From Priestia aryabhattai B8W22 (GTDB lineage: Bacteria; Bacillota; Bacilli; Bacillales; Bacillaceae_H), in NCBI RefSeq assembly GCF_000956595.1, contig NZ_JYOO01000012.1, positions 1 through 64,000 of the forward strand: a stretch of 64,000 bases of DNA, in the 5' to 3' direction. Below, one piece after another: positions 43,579 through 53,774 of this stretch. Each line of letters opens with the position of its first letter. The first letter of the stretch is position 1. A model generated the notes under the pieces. It ran no database searches. It saw only the letters and a list, made by a program, of their open reading frames with translations, and had not been told where the DNA came from. A program made the translations under genes and the position numbers.

Positions 43579-44901
43579 TTACACGTATTGGTTCACTTTC
43601 CCTGTAAAATCAGGCAGCCACTCGCCGTGTGCTTCAATTAAATCATCGCACATACGAATGATGTCATCCATAGATAATTCCGCATTTGTATGAGGATCTA
43701 GCATCGCAGCTTGGTAGATGTGCTCTTTTTTTCTAGTGACAGCTGCTTCAATAGTTAATAATTGCGTATTAATATTCGTGCGATTTAACGCCGCAAGCTG
43801 CTCTGGTAAGTCTCCTACATAAGTCGGCATAATGCCGCTTCGGTCTACAACACATGGAACTTCTACGCACGCTTTTGTCGGCAGGTTACTAATTAAGCCT
43901 CCGGTATTTAATACGTTACCCGCAAATTTAAACGGCACGTTTGTCTCCATTGCTTCAATAATTCTAGAGCCGTACTCATGTGAACGTGTATGAGTTAACT
44001 GGCTGTTGTTAACCATTTCTTCTCTCATTGATTCCCAATTGCTAATTTGCTCTTCGCATCGGCGCGGGTATTCATCAAGAGGGATGTTAAACTGATCAAC
44101 AAGATTTGGATATTTATGTTTAATAAAGTATGGATGATACTCTGCGTTATGCTCAGACGATTCGGTAATATAATAACCGAACTTATCCATTAGCTCAAAA
44201 CGCACCATATCGTGATGCTTTGTTCTTTGTTTTTCTTTTGCCAGACGCTTTATTTCTGGGTATAAGTCTTGTCCATCTCTTTTTACTTCTAGCAGCCATG
44301 CCATATGGTTAATGCCTGCGATTTTCTCTTGTATTCCTTCATGATCCATTCCAAGAGAATCAAATAAATCTTTTGTACATACTTGAACACTGTGACAAAG
44401 GCCTACCGTCTTTACATTGGTATAGCGCAGCATTGCACCCGTTAGTGTTGCCATTGGATTGGTGTAATTTAAAAACAGCGCATCTGGACATACTTCTTCA
44501 ATATCTTTTGCAAAATCAAACAGCACAGGAATCGTGCGCAGTGATCTGAAGATTCCTCCAATTCCTACTGTATCTCCAATCGTCTGACGCAAGCCGTATT
44601 TTTTAGGAATTTCAAAATCAATGACGGTGCTCGGTTTATAACCCCCTACTTGAATGGCGTTAATCACGTACTTTGCTCCTGTTAAAGCTTCTCTGCGGTT
44701 CAAATAGGCTTTAACCGTAATATTCAATTTATAGTTTTCTTTTAGATTGTTTAGCATATTTTCCGAATCTCTTAAACGCTCAGCATCTATATCGTATAGC
44801 GCAAATTCAAAGCCAGCTAAAGCAGGCACAAACATGCAGTCTCCTAAAATATTTTTTGCAAAAACTGTACTTCCCGCTCCGATAAATGTGATTTTAGACA
44901 T
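43579..44901 (-). CDS. melA: Alpha-galactosidase, GH4 family
   Basis: A 440-residue NAD- and metal-dependent glycoside hydrolase. FIGAGSTVFAKNILGD binds NAD. The metal-binding Cys-His lies in GLCHSVQ and a further ligand in GINHMAW. The start MSKITFIG is preferred over an ATG six bases earlier because of ribosome-site spacing. It hydrolyses alpha-galactosides such as melibiose or raffinose after uptake. It is the last gene of melE-melD-melC-melA. Confidence 0.95.
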   Translation of the reverse strand: MSKITFIGAGSTVFAKNILGDCMFVPALAGFEFALYDIDAERLRDSENMLNNLKENYKLNITVKAYLNRREALTGAKYVINAIQVGGYKPSTVIDFEIPKKYGLRQTIGDTVGIGGIFRSLRTIPVLFDFAKDIEEVCPDALFLNYTNPMATLTGAMLRYTNVKTVGLCHSVQVCTKDLFDSLGMDHEGIQEKIAGINHMAWLLEVKRDGQDLYPEIKRLAKEKQRTKHHDMVRFELMDKFGYYITESSEHNAEYHPYFIKHKYPNLVDQFNIPLDEYPRRCEEQISNWESMREEMVNNSQLTHTRSHEYGSRIIEAMETNVPFKFAGNVLNTGGLISNLPTKACVEVPCVVDRSGIMPTYVGDLPEQLAALNRTNINTQLLTIEAAVTRKKEHIYQAAMLDPHTNAELSMDDIIRMCDDLIEAHGEWLPDFTGKVNQYV

Positions 44902-44927
44902 CGTCATCTTCCTTCCTCGTATTGGTT

Positions 44928-45761
44928 TTATCCTTTTACAGATCCTGATGAAAGCCCTGCAATAAAGTATTTTTGTAGCACTAAAAATAAAATGGTCATT
45001 GGAAGCATCGCAATAATCGCAGCCGCTCCTACTAAGCTAAGATTATTTTGATTTTCGGCAAAAAAGCTTGCTAACGTAACGGTTAATGTATGCATTTCCT
45101 TATCTTGAAGGAAGAAAATTGCAAACTGATAGTCGTTCCAAATATAGACGCTGGCAATAATTAAAATGGATGCAGTAACAGGCTTTAGCAGCGGAAATAC
45201 GATTTTAAAGAAAATCGTTAACGTGCCGGCCCCGTCAATTCTTGCTGCTTCCTCGAGCTCTTTAGAAATAGTGGAGCGAATGAAGCTCGCATACAAAAAG
45301 ATCGTTAGCGGCAAAAATGCTGCAACATTGTTTAAAATAGCAATTTGGTACGTGTTCATCATCCCCATATTCACAACCATTTTGTACAGCGGAACTAACG
45401 CTGTTAGAGGCGGTATTACCATCACGGCGATAAAGATAAAATAGACGTACTTATTTAGTTTCGTCTGGCGGCGCGCTAGAGGATACGCAGCCATTGATCC
45501 TAAAACAATAAGCAGAACCGCCGAAACGAACGTAATGATAAACGTATTCATAAAAGAACTGCCTAAATTCGCTTGCTCCCAAGCCGCTGTGAAATTTTCA
45601 AGGTGTATGCTTTTTGGAAATACCCATTTGGAACTAAAATCCCCGGTTGCTTTTAAAGAAGTCGTAACTAGAATATAAAAAGGGACAATATGAACGAGAG
45701 TTATACAAAGAGCTAGAAAGGTAAAAAATCGTTTTTTCCGTTTATTTGTATAGTCCATCAC
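44928..45761 (-). CDS. melC: Alpha-galactoside ABC transporter permease
   Basis: A 277-residue inner-membrane permease of the MalG type with six helices. The EAA loop is [28 protein letters not shown] in part ([10 protein letters not shown], then FP). It overlaps melD by four bases (TGATG junction), so translational coupling is likely; GTG at 45761 or ATG at 45758 may start it. Like many such operons it lacks its own ATPase and probably uses a shared MsmX-type subunit. Confidence 0.93.
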   Translation of the reverse strand: MMDYTNKRKKRFFTFLALCITLVHIVPFYILVTTSLKATGDFSSKWVFPKSIHLENFTAAWEQANLGSSFMNTFIITFVSAVLLIVLGSMAAYPLARRQTKLNKYVYFIFIAVMVIPPLTALVPLYKMVVNMGMMNTYQIAILNNVAAFLPLTIFLYASFIRSTISKELEEAARIDGAGTLTIFFKIVFPLLKPVTASILIIASVYIWNDYQFAIFFLQDKEMHTLTVTLASFFAENQNNLSLVGAAAIIAMLPMTILFLVLQKYFIAGLSSGSVKG

Positions 45762-46690
45762 GCTTCTGTCTCCTTTCGTTTAAAGTACACAAGTGCTGAT
45801 AAGCTAATGACTAAAATAATGAGCGCCATGCACACACCTTGAGTTGCTGCATAGCCGGCGTCTTGTCTTCTAAAATATAAGTCATACATAAAAGTAGACA
45901 TCGACTGCGATGCATCTCCAGGCCCTCCTCCTGTCAGCGCAACAATGACGTCAAACAATTTTAAACCTCCGATAATATTTAAAACGACGTTAATTGTAAT
46001 CGAAGGCATAAGCAGTGGAAGCGTGATGTTTTTAAACTGCTGAAGAGCCGATGCTCCGTCAAGCTGCGCTGCCTCGTAATAATCTTTTGAAATACTTTGC
46101 AGCCCCGCTAAATAAATAATCATCGCAATTCCAACGAATTGATACGTATTGACGAACACGATAATCCAAGAGTTAAGCTCTGGAGTTCCCAAAGCATTAA
46201 TTTTCTCAAAGCCTAAAAATACAAGAAGGTCATTTAAAGCGCCTCCTTGGTAGGCAAAAAAGAAGTACCAGATATACCCCATAATAATTGGGCTGATAAT
46301 AACTGGAAGATAGACAATTGTTCTTGTTACAGCTTTCATTTTAATGCTTTGATTCAGAAGCAAAGCGTATAACAAGCCAATAATGTTTTGGAAAATTGTA
46401 CTGCCTATTCCGTAGAGCAGCGTATTTTTTATCACAAGCCAGGTCGTTGGATCTGCAAGCAAACGTTTATACTGCTGGAGCCCAATCCAATCGTACGTTT
46501 GTGAAAATCCATTCCAATTAGTAAAGGAAAGTCTAATTCCGTTAATAAAAGGATAGATAATAAAAACGGTGATAATTACTAAGCCGGGAAGGTACATCCA
46601 CCATAAAGAGGACTCTGTTTTTAATTTTTTCTTTCGTTTTTCCGTATCTCTTACTACAGAAACCGGCTCTTTCCTGACTAATTCATTCAT
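45758..46690 (-). CDS. melD: Alpha-galactoside ABC transporter permease
   Basis: A 310-residue MalF-type permease starting [17 protein letters not shown] lies 8 bases before this ATG; an in-frame GTG nine bases upstream overlaps it and is less likely. Six or more helices, with the EAA loop [16 protein letters not shown]. It forms the channel with MelC and receives sugar from MelE. Confidence 0.93.
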   Translation of the reverse strand: MNELVRKEPVSVVRDTEKRKKKLKTESSLWWMYLPGLVIITVFIIYPFINGIRLSFTNWNGFSQTYDWIGLQQYKRLLADPTTWLVIKNTLLYGIGSTIFQNIIGLLYALLLNQSIKMKAVTRTIVYLPVIISPIIMGYIWYFFFAYQGGALNDLLVFLGFEKINALGTPELNSWIIVFVNTYQFVGIAMIIYLAGLQSISKDYYEAAQLDGASALQQFKNITLPLLMPSITINVVLNIIGGLKLFDVIVALTGGGPGDASQSMSTFMYDLYFRRQDAGYAATQGVCMALIILVISLSALVYFKRKETEA

Positions 46691-46779
46691 CGTGTTCACT
46701 CCTATTTCAGCTTGTGTTGAAAAGAAGCAGAAACCTATCTCCCTGCTTCTTAGCGAACAAGGAACTTTTGCACACTATT

Positions 46780-48039
46780 TTATTGTTTACTGAGACGCTT
46801 GTACTCTTTTTCCATCTCTTTTGATAATTGCTTTGGCGTTAAACTTCCCGCTAGCAATTCTTGACCTGTAGAAGACATCACTGCCCACATGCCGCTCGGT
46901 AAATACTTCCGGTCGAAGTATGGCTCAACTTTAATATCGCTATACTTATCGTAGTATTCAGAGTAGTAGTTTTGGGTTTTATTGTTTGTCAGAGCCGATG
47001 CTGAAGACGTTCCTTCGGCAATCTTTTTGGCAACTTCCGGCTGTGACACAAATTCAATAAATTTTTTCGCTTCTTTAAGGTGCTTAGAATCCTTCCACGC
47101 AGCAAGGGTAAAGCGCTCTCCGCCAATCCAGCTTTGCGTGCCCCCTTTATGAATAGCAGGCACCGGTACCGTTCCTACTTTTACTTCAGGATTTAATTCT
47201 GTTGCATCCGGTCCAAGAGATCCGCCCACAAATGTGAAAGCAATTTTATTTTGAGCCATTAATTCCGTTGCTTGAGATACTTTTGCGGTTAATACATCTT
47301 CATTCAGCAGCCCTTTTTTCTTCATTTCTGCCATTGTTTCTGCTAGCGGCGTGTAGTTTGACCAATTGAATGTCCCTTTTTCCAACTGCTTAGCGTAGTT
47401 CTTATTTTTTGCTGTAATAAGCTGAGGTGTAGCCAGCTGATCAAACACTTGAGCAATATTGCCATTTTCCCCTCCTGGGATCCATAGAGGCGCTACTTCT
47501 CCTTTGCTCTTCTTTTTTACTGTTTCTAATGCTGTTATAAATTCATCCATTGTATTAGGAGGCTTTATTCCGTATTTTTCTAACAGCGTCGCATTATAGC
47601 TAATTCCGTCTTTTGCTTGATTTAAAGGATACGCATACACTTTGCCGCTTTTATCTTTTAAAATTTGATTTAGCGCCGGATCCAAATGCTGAACCCAATC
47701 CATATCTTTTAAATCTGCTACATACTCCCCGTAGCGAAGCTGAGACCAGCCGTGCGTATCAAATAAATCCGGCATATCATTTGCACCCATTTTCACACGA
47801 AGCATATCTTCATAGCCGTTACCCGGAAAATTCGCATCAATTTTAATATCTGGATTTTGTTTTTCAAACTCTGCAATTGCGTTTTGAAGCGCTTTTCTCT
47901 CGCCTTTATTACTCATCGTAGAAAAAAGCGTTAACGTTGTTTTCCCATTTCCGCCTGTTGCCGCTTCTTTATTTCCGCAGCCCGCTGCCACAACAGAAAA
48001 GACTAGTAATAGAACGAAAAGATACGTAAGCTTTTTCAT
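46780..48039 (-). CDS. melE: Alpha-galactoside-binding lipoprotein
   Basis: A 419-residue solute-binding protein. The signal peptide ends in the lipobox VAAGC (Cys near residue 21), so it is lipid-anchored outside the membrane. Cluster-B features (TLFSTMSNKGERKAL, FEKQNPDIKIDANFPG) fit sugar-binding proteins of the MsmE/MelE type. It is the first structural gene of the operon, with an AGGAAAG ribosome site and a palindromic operator candidate about 40 bases upstream. Confidence 0.93.
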   Translation of the reverse strand: MKKLTYLFVLLLVFSVVAAGCGNKEAATGGNGKTTLTLFSTMSNKGERKALQNAIAEFEKQNPDIKIDANFPGNGYEDMLRVKMGANDMPDLFDTHGWSQLRYGEYVADLKDMDWVQHLDPALNQILKDKSGKVYAYPLNQAKDGISYNATLLEKYGIKPPNTMDEFITALETVKKKSKGEVAPLWIPGGENGNIAQVFDQLATPQLITAKNKNYAKQLEKGTFNWSNYTPLAETMAEMKKKGLLNEDVLTAKVSQATELMAQNKIAFTFVGGSLGPDATELNPEVKVGTVPVPAIHKGGTQSWIGGERFTLAAWKDSKHLKEAKKFIEFVSQPEVAKKIAEGTSSASALTNNKTQNYYSEYYDKYSDIKVEPYFDRKYLPSGMWAVMSSTGQELLAGSLTPKQLSKEMEKEYKRLSKQ

Positions 48040-48079
48040 TTATCTTCTTTCCTCCTCATACTCTATTAAGTTATAAATA

Positions 48080-48093
48080 ACTGAATATTCAGT
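48080..48093. promoter_or_regulatory. Palindromic operator candidate ahead of melE
   Basis: Perfect 14-base palindrome ACTGAATATTCAGT, 41 bases before the melE start; a plausible MelR site. Confidence 0.45.
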
Positions 48094-48174
48094 ATTTTAA
48101 TCATAGACAAATTCATTGCACAACGAAATAAAGTCACTTATAATTTAATCCTATACTTTTACAAAGGTTCAAAG

Positions 48175-48243
48175 AGTCCTAGAGATGAAAAAGCTTTTTC
48201 ATTTACATACTTATCTGCCAATAAGTATGTAGTTTCTAGGGCT
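48175..48243. other. Three-way-junction inverted-repeat cluster between melR and melE
   Basis: An outer stem AGTCCTAGA/TCTAGGGCT (one mismatch) encloses two perfect hairpins. These are ATGAAAAAGCTTTTTCAT (48185-48202) and ACATACTTAT/ATAAGTATGT (48205-48230). On the plus strand it is followed by T5. It lies in the 310-base gap where the melR transcript should end, but it is more elaborate than a terminator. Confidence 0.6.
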
Positions 48244-48350
48244 TTTTAGCCTGCTTTTTTTATGATTTTTTCTATTTTTCTTCCCCCTTACCACTCTTTA
48301 TGTATGAATTCTGCTTTTTTATCACCCCCTTTCGAGTTATAGCTTTTAGG

Positions 48351-49397
<1,047 letters not shown>

Positions 49398-49458
49398 CTA
49401 TTATAATCTTCTATTTTTACTAAATATTTATCTCTTATATTGGAAGAATAGCACATTA

Positions 49459-49472
49459 ATAAAACGCTTTCA
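49459..49472 (-). promoter_or_regulatory. cre site upstream of melR
   Basis: Minus-strand TGAAAGCGTTTTAT matches the CcpA consensus TGWAANCGNTNWCA except for the last two bases. It predicts carbon catabolite repression. Confidence 0.6.
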
Positions 49473-49488
49473 ATAAATAATTTTAAAA

Positions 49489-49508
49489 TTTCAGTAAATT
49501 TACTAAAA
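49489..49508. promoter_or_regulatory. Inverted repeat upstream of melR, possible autoregulatory operator
   Basis: TTTcAGTAAA/TTTACTaAAA, a 20-base inverted repeat with one mismatch, about 105 bases before melR. Confidence 0.4.
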
Positions 49509-49718
49509 TATTCCCCAAAATTCTTCATTTCTTTTGTTAGTCCCACCGTTAAAATGACAAAAAAGCCGCTATTACTACTTTGTCTTTATCACACCGCACT
49601 AAAACTTAAGTAAACTTTTAGTAAACATTAATTTTCGTAATAATTTGTTCATATTTGATATAAAACGGTTTGTTGGGGAAAATAAAAGGAGAAATACTGA
49701 TAAGGAAAGAGAGAGCCT

Positions 49719-50474
49719 ATGATTAGCCAACATTCTTATTTTCAACAATGTCTGCCTGCCCTTCAACAATTGCATAATATGAATTTCACGAAAGAACAGC
49801 TGTTGCAAAAAGACTTTTTAATCGGACAAGAACATGAACTAAGCATGTACTACTCGCCCCATAACGATTACATAAATCCGGACGCTCATATTATTATTGC
49901 CGGCATCACACCAGGCTGGTTTCAAATGAAAACCGCTTTTAAACAATGCGTTTCCAGCCTGTCCCATCATCATCCGCTTGAACAAGTACTGTACGAAACA
50001 AAAAAAGCCGCTAGCTTTAGCGGAACGATGAGAGTAAATTTAATAGACATGTTAAATCGATGCGGCGTTCAAAAAGCGATCGGTATGGACAGTGCCGCTG
50101 ATTTATTTGCTTCACAGCGAGATATGCTGCATACAACGTCCGTACTGAAATATCCCGTATTTTACAAAGGAAAAAACTATACGGGTCATCAGCCCCCAAT
50201 TGAACGCTCAGCGCTTCTTTCGCACTATGCTTTTGAAGTGTTCCCACAGGAATTGAACAAAATAAAGAATCCGTGCTTAATCGTTCCGCTAGGAAAAGCA
50301 GTTGAAAATGTTTTAAGAAAACTTTCGGGTGAACCTTCGTTTTCTCGGCATACGTATTTATTTGGCTTTCCTCATCCATCTGGAGCAAACGGACATCGAA
50401 AACGGATATTTGAAGAACACCTAGGTGAATTTACGGAAATTGTGGAGGGGTGGGCTGTAAACAGAAGGAGTTGA
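49719..50474 (+). CDS. Uracil-DNA-glycosylase-superfamily-like protein
   Basis: A 251-residue soluble protein. IIIAGITPGWFQM sits where the UDG fold has its first catalytic loop, and FGFPHPSGANGHRKR resembles the HPS-type second loop. The catalytic Asp/His of classical UDG are not clearly in place (GITPG rather than GQDPY), so activity is uncertain. A GAGAGAG site precedes the ATG. Fold assignment is by motif only. Confidence 0.65.
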   Translation: MISQHSYFQQCLPALQQLHNMNFTKEQLLQKDFLIGQEHELSMYYSPHNDYINPDAHIIIAGITPGWFQMKTAFKQCVSSLSHHHPLEQVLYETKKAASFSGTMRVNLIDMLNRCGVQKAIGMDSAADLFASQRDMLHTTSVLKYPVFYKGKNYTGHQPPIERSALLSHYAFEVFPQELNKIKNPCLIVPLGKAVENVLRKLSGEPSFSRHTYLFGFPHPSGANGHRKRIFEEHLGEFTEIVEGWAVNRRS

Positions 50475-50483
50475 AAACGACCT

Positions 50484-50699
50484 TTAGCTCTTTCTGTTTG
50501 CAACATCTCCTTCTTTTTCTTCTAGTTCTCGTTCGTTTTGCTCTTCATGAAACTCTTCTTCTGTTTGTGCAGCAAGATAGTCAAACGGCGTATAGTAATT
50601 ACGAGGAAGCTTTCGGTGCCAAACTGTTTTAACAATAATAATCATCAGCGGAATACTCACCGTTAAAATAGCGACTAAAACTAGTAGCGAAAAAATCAT
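50484..50699 (-). CDS. DUF3951 small membrane protein
   Basis: A 71-residue protein: one N-terminal membrane helix (FSLLVLVAILTVSIPLMIII) followed by a short cytoplasmic part with NYYTPFDYLAAQTEEEFHEE, the hallmark of DUF3951. An AGGAGG-type ribosome site is present. Function unknown; common in Bacillus. Confidence 0.82.
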   Translation of the reverse strand: MIFSLLVLVAILTVSIPLMIIIVKTVWHRKLPRNYYTPFDYLAAQTEEEFHEEQNERELEEKEGDVANRKS

Positions 50700-50775
50700 A
50701 AATTATTTCCTCCTGCTTTATAAACCGTTCCTCCTGGAACAACAAAACGGATACCCTACACCCATTCACTTATAT

Positions 50776-51234
50776 TCAATCTACATTTACCGCCATCAGT
50801 ATACGAGATTCATGAGTGACAAAACCGTTTTTTTCAAAAAAACGTTCTGGTTTGCCTTGGCCTCTTTCAGTAGAAACGTAGACTTCTTTCACTTCTTTTT
50901 GTATAAGTAACTCGTTAAGGAAAGATAAAAGACTCGTTCCTATGCCAGTTTGCTGAGTGTTGCTTAACACACAAATTTCATTTACATAAAACGTCTTATA
51001 GTTCGCCCACTGTTCTTCATTTCCTACTATAAATCCTATGAGTTTATTATTTTCACTGTGAAAGTAACCTATCCCTATGTAACCTGGAGTTTTACTGATA
51101 TCGTATAAACGAGCGTAAGCAGTGTTTATACTCCAAGGCTCATTCCACGGTGACCCACTAAAAACATTTGTATAGATAATTGCTGCTTCTTCTAATTCTT
51201 TATCCCTTAGTAAACGAACTTGACTTTTCATCAT
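50776..51234 (-). CDS. GNAT-family N-acetyltransferase
   Basis: A ~152-residue acetyltransferase. The acetyl-CoA loop is QQTGIGTSLLSFL (motif A, Q/RxxGxG form) after VNEICVLSN. The C-terminal RFFEKNGFVTHES is the usual motif B. AAGGAG lies 4 bases from the first and 7 from the second of tandem ATGs (51234 or 51231). Substrate unknown; single gene. Confidence 0.88.
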   Translation of the reverse strand: MMKSQVRLLRDKELEEAAIIYTNVFSGSPWNEPWSINTAYARLYDISKTPGYIGIGYFHSENNKLIGFIVGNEEQWANYKTFYVNEICVLSNTQQTGIGTSLLSFLNELLIQKEVKEVYVSTERGQGKPERFFEKNGFVTHESRILMAVNVD

Positions 51235-51357
51235 GTTACTCCTTTTCCTATCAACTTTCTTGAAATTCATTTACACACAAAACATTCCAGTTATTGGTTG
51301 ATTATAACATTTATAGACATAGAACGAATAAATTAGTTATCGTTCTTCGCTGTACTA

Positions 51358-51392
51358 GAAAAAGGAGATCCCATGTTCGGACTCCTTTTCTT
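51358..51392 (-). terminator. Terminator of the alpha/beta hydrolase gene
   Basis: AAAAAGGAG/CTCCTTTTC stem just beyond the stop codon of the minus-strand gene. Confidence 0.7.
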
Positions 51393-51401
51393 GGATACAC
51401 T

Positions 51402-52388
51402 TTATTTTTTTATACTTGAATTAATAGATGTATCTATAAAATCATTTACATATTCGCTCATTTCTCTGTACTTCGTCCAATGTAAATAGTGATGTCCTTG
51501 TAAAACAACTAGTTTTTGCGACGATACGTGACTTAATTGGTTTTGATAAAACGTAATATTCGATTTTCCTTCTTTTGCTTCTTTATCTATTTTTCTAGTA
51601 AAAATCATTACGGGAATCTTTGAAGGAAACGACATATCGAGAGTTTTATTTATATTGTTGTTCAGCTCTTTTGCTTCATCAATGACGTTTTTGTTGTAGC
51701 CTTTCCAGCTGGAGATTGCTTTTGTCATTTTTAAATTTTTTGTTGTATACGTTCCTTCTTCGGCTAGCGGTAGATACTGATTAGGACTAGTAAGCAGGGC
51801 TAAGCGAGCAATCCCACTTGGCGCTAAAACACTCATTAAACTTGGTATATTGGGCGCTTCTTCTTTAAAATAATCCAGCGCTTTTGGCAACGTAGGGTCT
51901 ATTCCAATAATTGCTTTTACTTCACTTGGATATTTGTTAACGTAATACATGCTGTAAACGCCAGAAACCGAGTGCGGCATTAATATATACGGACCCTTTA
52001 TATTTGATTTTTGCAAAGCTTCTCTCATTTCACTTACATTATTTTCTACTGTGCGCTTTTTATTCGTAATGTCACTCCATCCGTATCCAAATGGTTCTAC
52101 TACCACAACTTTATTATCCTTCGACAGTTCATTTACTAAGGGTTCAAAATCCAGTGCAGGTGCAGTCGTTCCCAGACCTGTTAGTAGTACAATTGTATTT
52201 TCCCCTCTACCTTTTGTATATACATGAATATCTCTGCCATTAACCTCTACTAATTGACCAATAGGAGGGTACTTTTTCTTTTCTACTGCCGTTATAACTT
52301 GATTCGTTACAACCCAAATAATGCATATCCCCAATATAGCTACTATCACATTTCGTAGAATTCTCAAGAACCTAAACTTTTTTTGCAC
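51402..52388 (-). CDS. Membrane-anchored alpha/beta hydrolase
   Basis: A 328-residue protein. Residues ~11-31 form a membrane anchor (NVIVAILGICIIWVVTNQV) with the rest outside. The hydrolase fold shows LLTGLGTTAPALDF (oxyanion HG-like loop), nucleophile LMPHSVSGVY, and the C-terminal LQGHHYLHW with the catalytic His. The nucleophile motif reads PHSVSG instead of GxSxG, as in a branch of bacterial esterases. Substrate unknown. Confidence 0.87.
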   Translation of the reverse strand: MQKKFRFLRILRNVIVAILGICIIWVVTNQVITAVEKKKYPPIGQLVEVNGRDIHVYTKGRGENTIVLLTGLGTTAPALDFEPLVNELSKDNKVVVVEPFGYGWSDITNKKRTVENNVSEMREALQKSNIKGPYILMPHSVSGVYSMYYVNKYPSEVKAIIGIDPTLPKALDYFKEEAPNIPSLMSVLAPSGIARLALLTSPNQYLPLAEEGTYTTKNLKMTKAISSWKGYNKNVIDEAKELNNNINKTLDMSFPSKIPVMIFTRKIDKEAKEGKSNITFYQNQLSHVSSQKLVVLQGHHYLHWTKYREMSEYVNDFIDTSINSSIKK

Positions 52389-52548
52389 GTTTACCTCTCC
52401 TTTCCGTAAGTAGCAGTTAGTAAGCCGACGAGAATGCTAGCGAATCTTTGTAACTGCTTACTTACTATGACGCTTCAGAAAACGTTTAGTTCTATTTCCT
52501 ATATAAAATTTAAAAGAATGATAGCAGCTTACTTCAGCATTAAACGCA

Positions 52549-52580
52549 CAAAAGGCCTCTTTCATCAGAAGAGACCTTTT
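52549..52580 (-). terminator. Terminator of glxK
   Basis: AAAGGcCTCTT/AAGAGaCCTTT stem with flanking A and T tracts. Confidence 0.75.
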
Positions 52581-52617
52581 AACATTCACTAAAAAGAAAA
52601 TAATAAAAACTGTACTT

Positions 52618-53754
52618 TTATTTTATGGCTAAACGTACAACTGACGCTACGTTTTTAGCCGTTCGTTCAATATTTTCATCAGCTTTTTCTAGCGCTTCTG
52701 ACAGAGTCACTGCCCCCGGCACGACGCTGAATAAAGCCGAAATACCGTGTTCATACACAGCTTCGCTTCCCACTCCAATGCTCCCTGCTATCGCTATCAC
52801 CGGAACGCTATGCTTTTTTGCTGTTTTGGCTACGCCAATGGGTGTTTTTCCGTAAATGGTTTGACCATCTATTCTTCCTTCACCGGTAATGACAAGATCG
52901 GCATTTTTAATATAGCTTTCTAGCTGAGTTGCTTTAATGACAATGTCTACACCTGGCTTTAACTCCGCAGATAAAAATGCCAGCAGGCCGCCTCCTAGTC
53001 CTCCTGCCGCTCCGGCACCAGGAACACTTTGAATATGAATACCCATTTCTTTTCCAACAATCGCTGCGTAATGAGCTAAATTACGGTCAAGCTGTTTAAC
53101 CATATCAGGAGTCGCACCTTTTTGAGGACCAAACACAGCGGATGCTCCGGTTTCACCCGTTAACGGATTGTCTACGTCGCACGCAACTTCTACTTTGATT
53201 TCAGCAAGCCGAGAATCCAAGTTTGTAAGATCAATAGAAGTTAACTGACCTAAGCTGCCCCCTCCTTCTTTTATTTCTGCTCCTTTAGCATCAAGAAGCT
53301 TTGCGCCTAAAGCTTTTGCCATACCGGCTCCTCCATCGTTTGTAGCACTTCCTCCGATGCCAATAATGATATGCTTCACTTTGTGATCTAACGCTTTAAG
53401 AATGAGCTCGCCGGTTCCTCGCGTTGTTGTGACAAGCGGATTGCGTTTATCGACAGGGACATGATGAAGGCCTGAAGCGGCTGCCATTTCAATAACAGCC
53501 GTTTTGCCGTCTCCAAGAATTCCATAAAAAGCTTTCACCTCTTTCCCTAACGGTCCAGTTACTCGCGCTTGTATAACCTCTCCATCCGTTGCGTCTACAA
53601 GCGACTGAACAGTTCCTTCTCCACCGTCTGCCATAGGTACTTTACTAATCTCCGCGTTAGGAAAATGAGTTTTTATTCCTTTTTCAACCGCTTCACAAAC
53701 GCGCAAAGCCGTTAAGCTTTCTTTAAATGAATCAGGTGCAATCACAATTTTCAT
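52618..53754 (-). CDS. glxK: Glycerate kinase (GckA/GlxK family)
   Basis: A 378-residue type II glycerate kinase. It has IVIAPDSFKESLTALRV at the start, then VPMADGGEGTVQSL, GIGGSATNDGGAGMAKALG and TGEGRIDGQTIYGKTP, all family signatures. It phosphorylates D-glycerate to feed glycolysis. The gene follows the GntP permease by 20 bases and both follow a CdaR regulator, an arrangement for glycerate or sugar-diacid use. Confidence 0.95.
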   Translation of the reverse strand: MKIVIAPDSFKESLTALRVCEAVEKGIKTHFPNAEISKVPMADGGEGTVQSLVDATDGEVIQARVTGPLGKEVKAFYGILGDGKTAVIEMAAASGLHHVPVDKRNPLVTTTRGTGELILKALDHKVKHIIIGIGGSATNDGGAGMAKALGAKLLDAKGAEIKEGGGSLGQLTSIDLTNLDSRLAEIKVEVACDVDNPLTGETGASAVFGPQKGATPDMVKQLDRNLAHYAAIVGKEMGIHIQSVPGAGAAGGLGGGLLAFLSAELKPGVDIVIKATQLESYIKNADLVITGEGRIDGQTIYGKTPIGVAKTAKKHSVPVIAIAGSIGVGSEAVYEHGISALFSVVPGAVTLSEALEKADENIERTAKNVASVVRLAIK

Positions 53755-53774
53755 AGAAACACTCCTTTTTGTTT

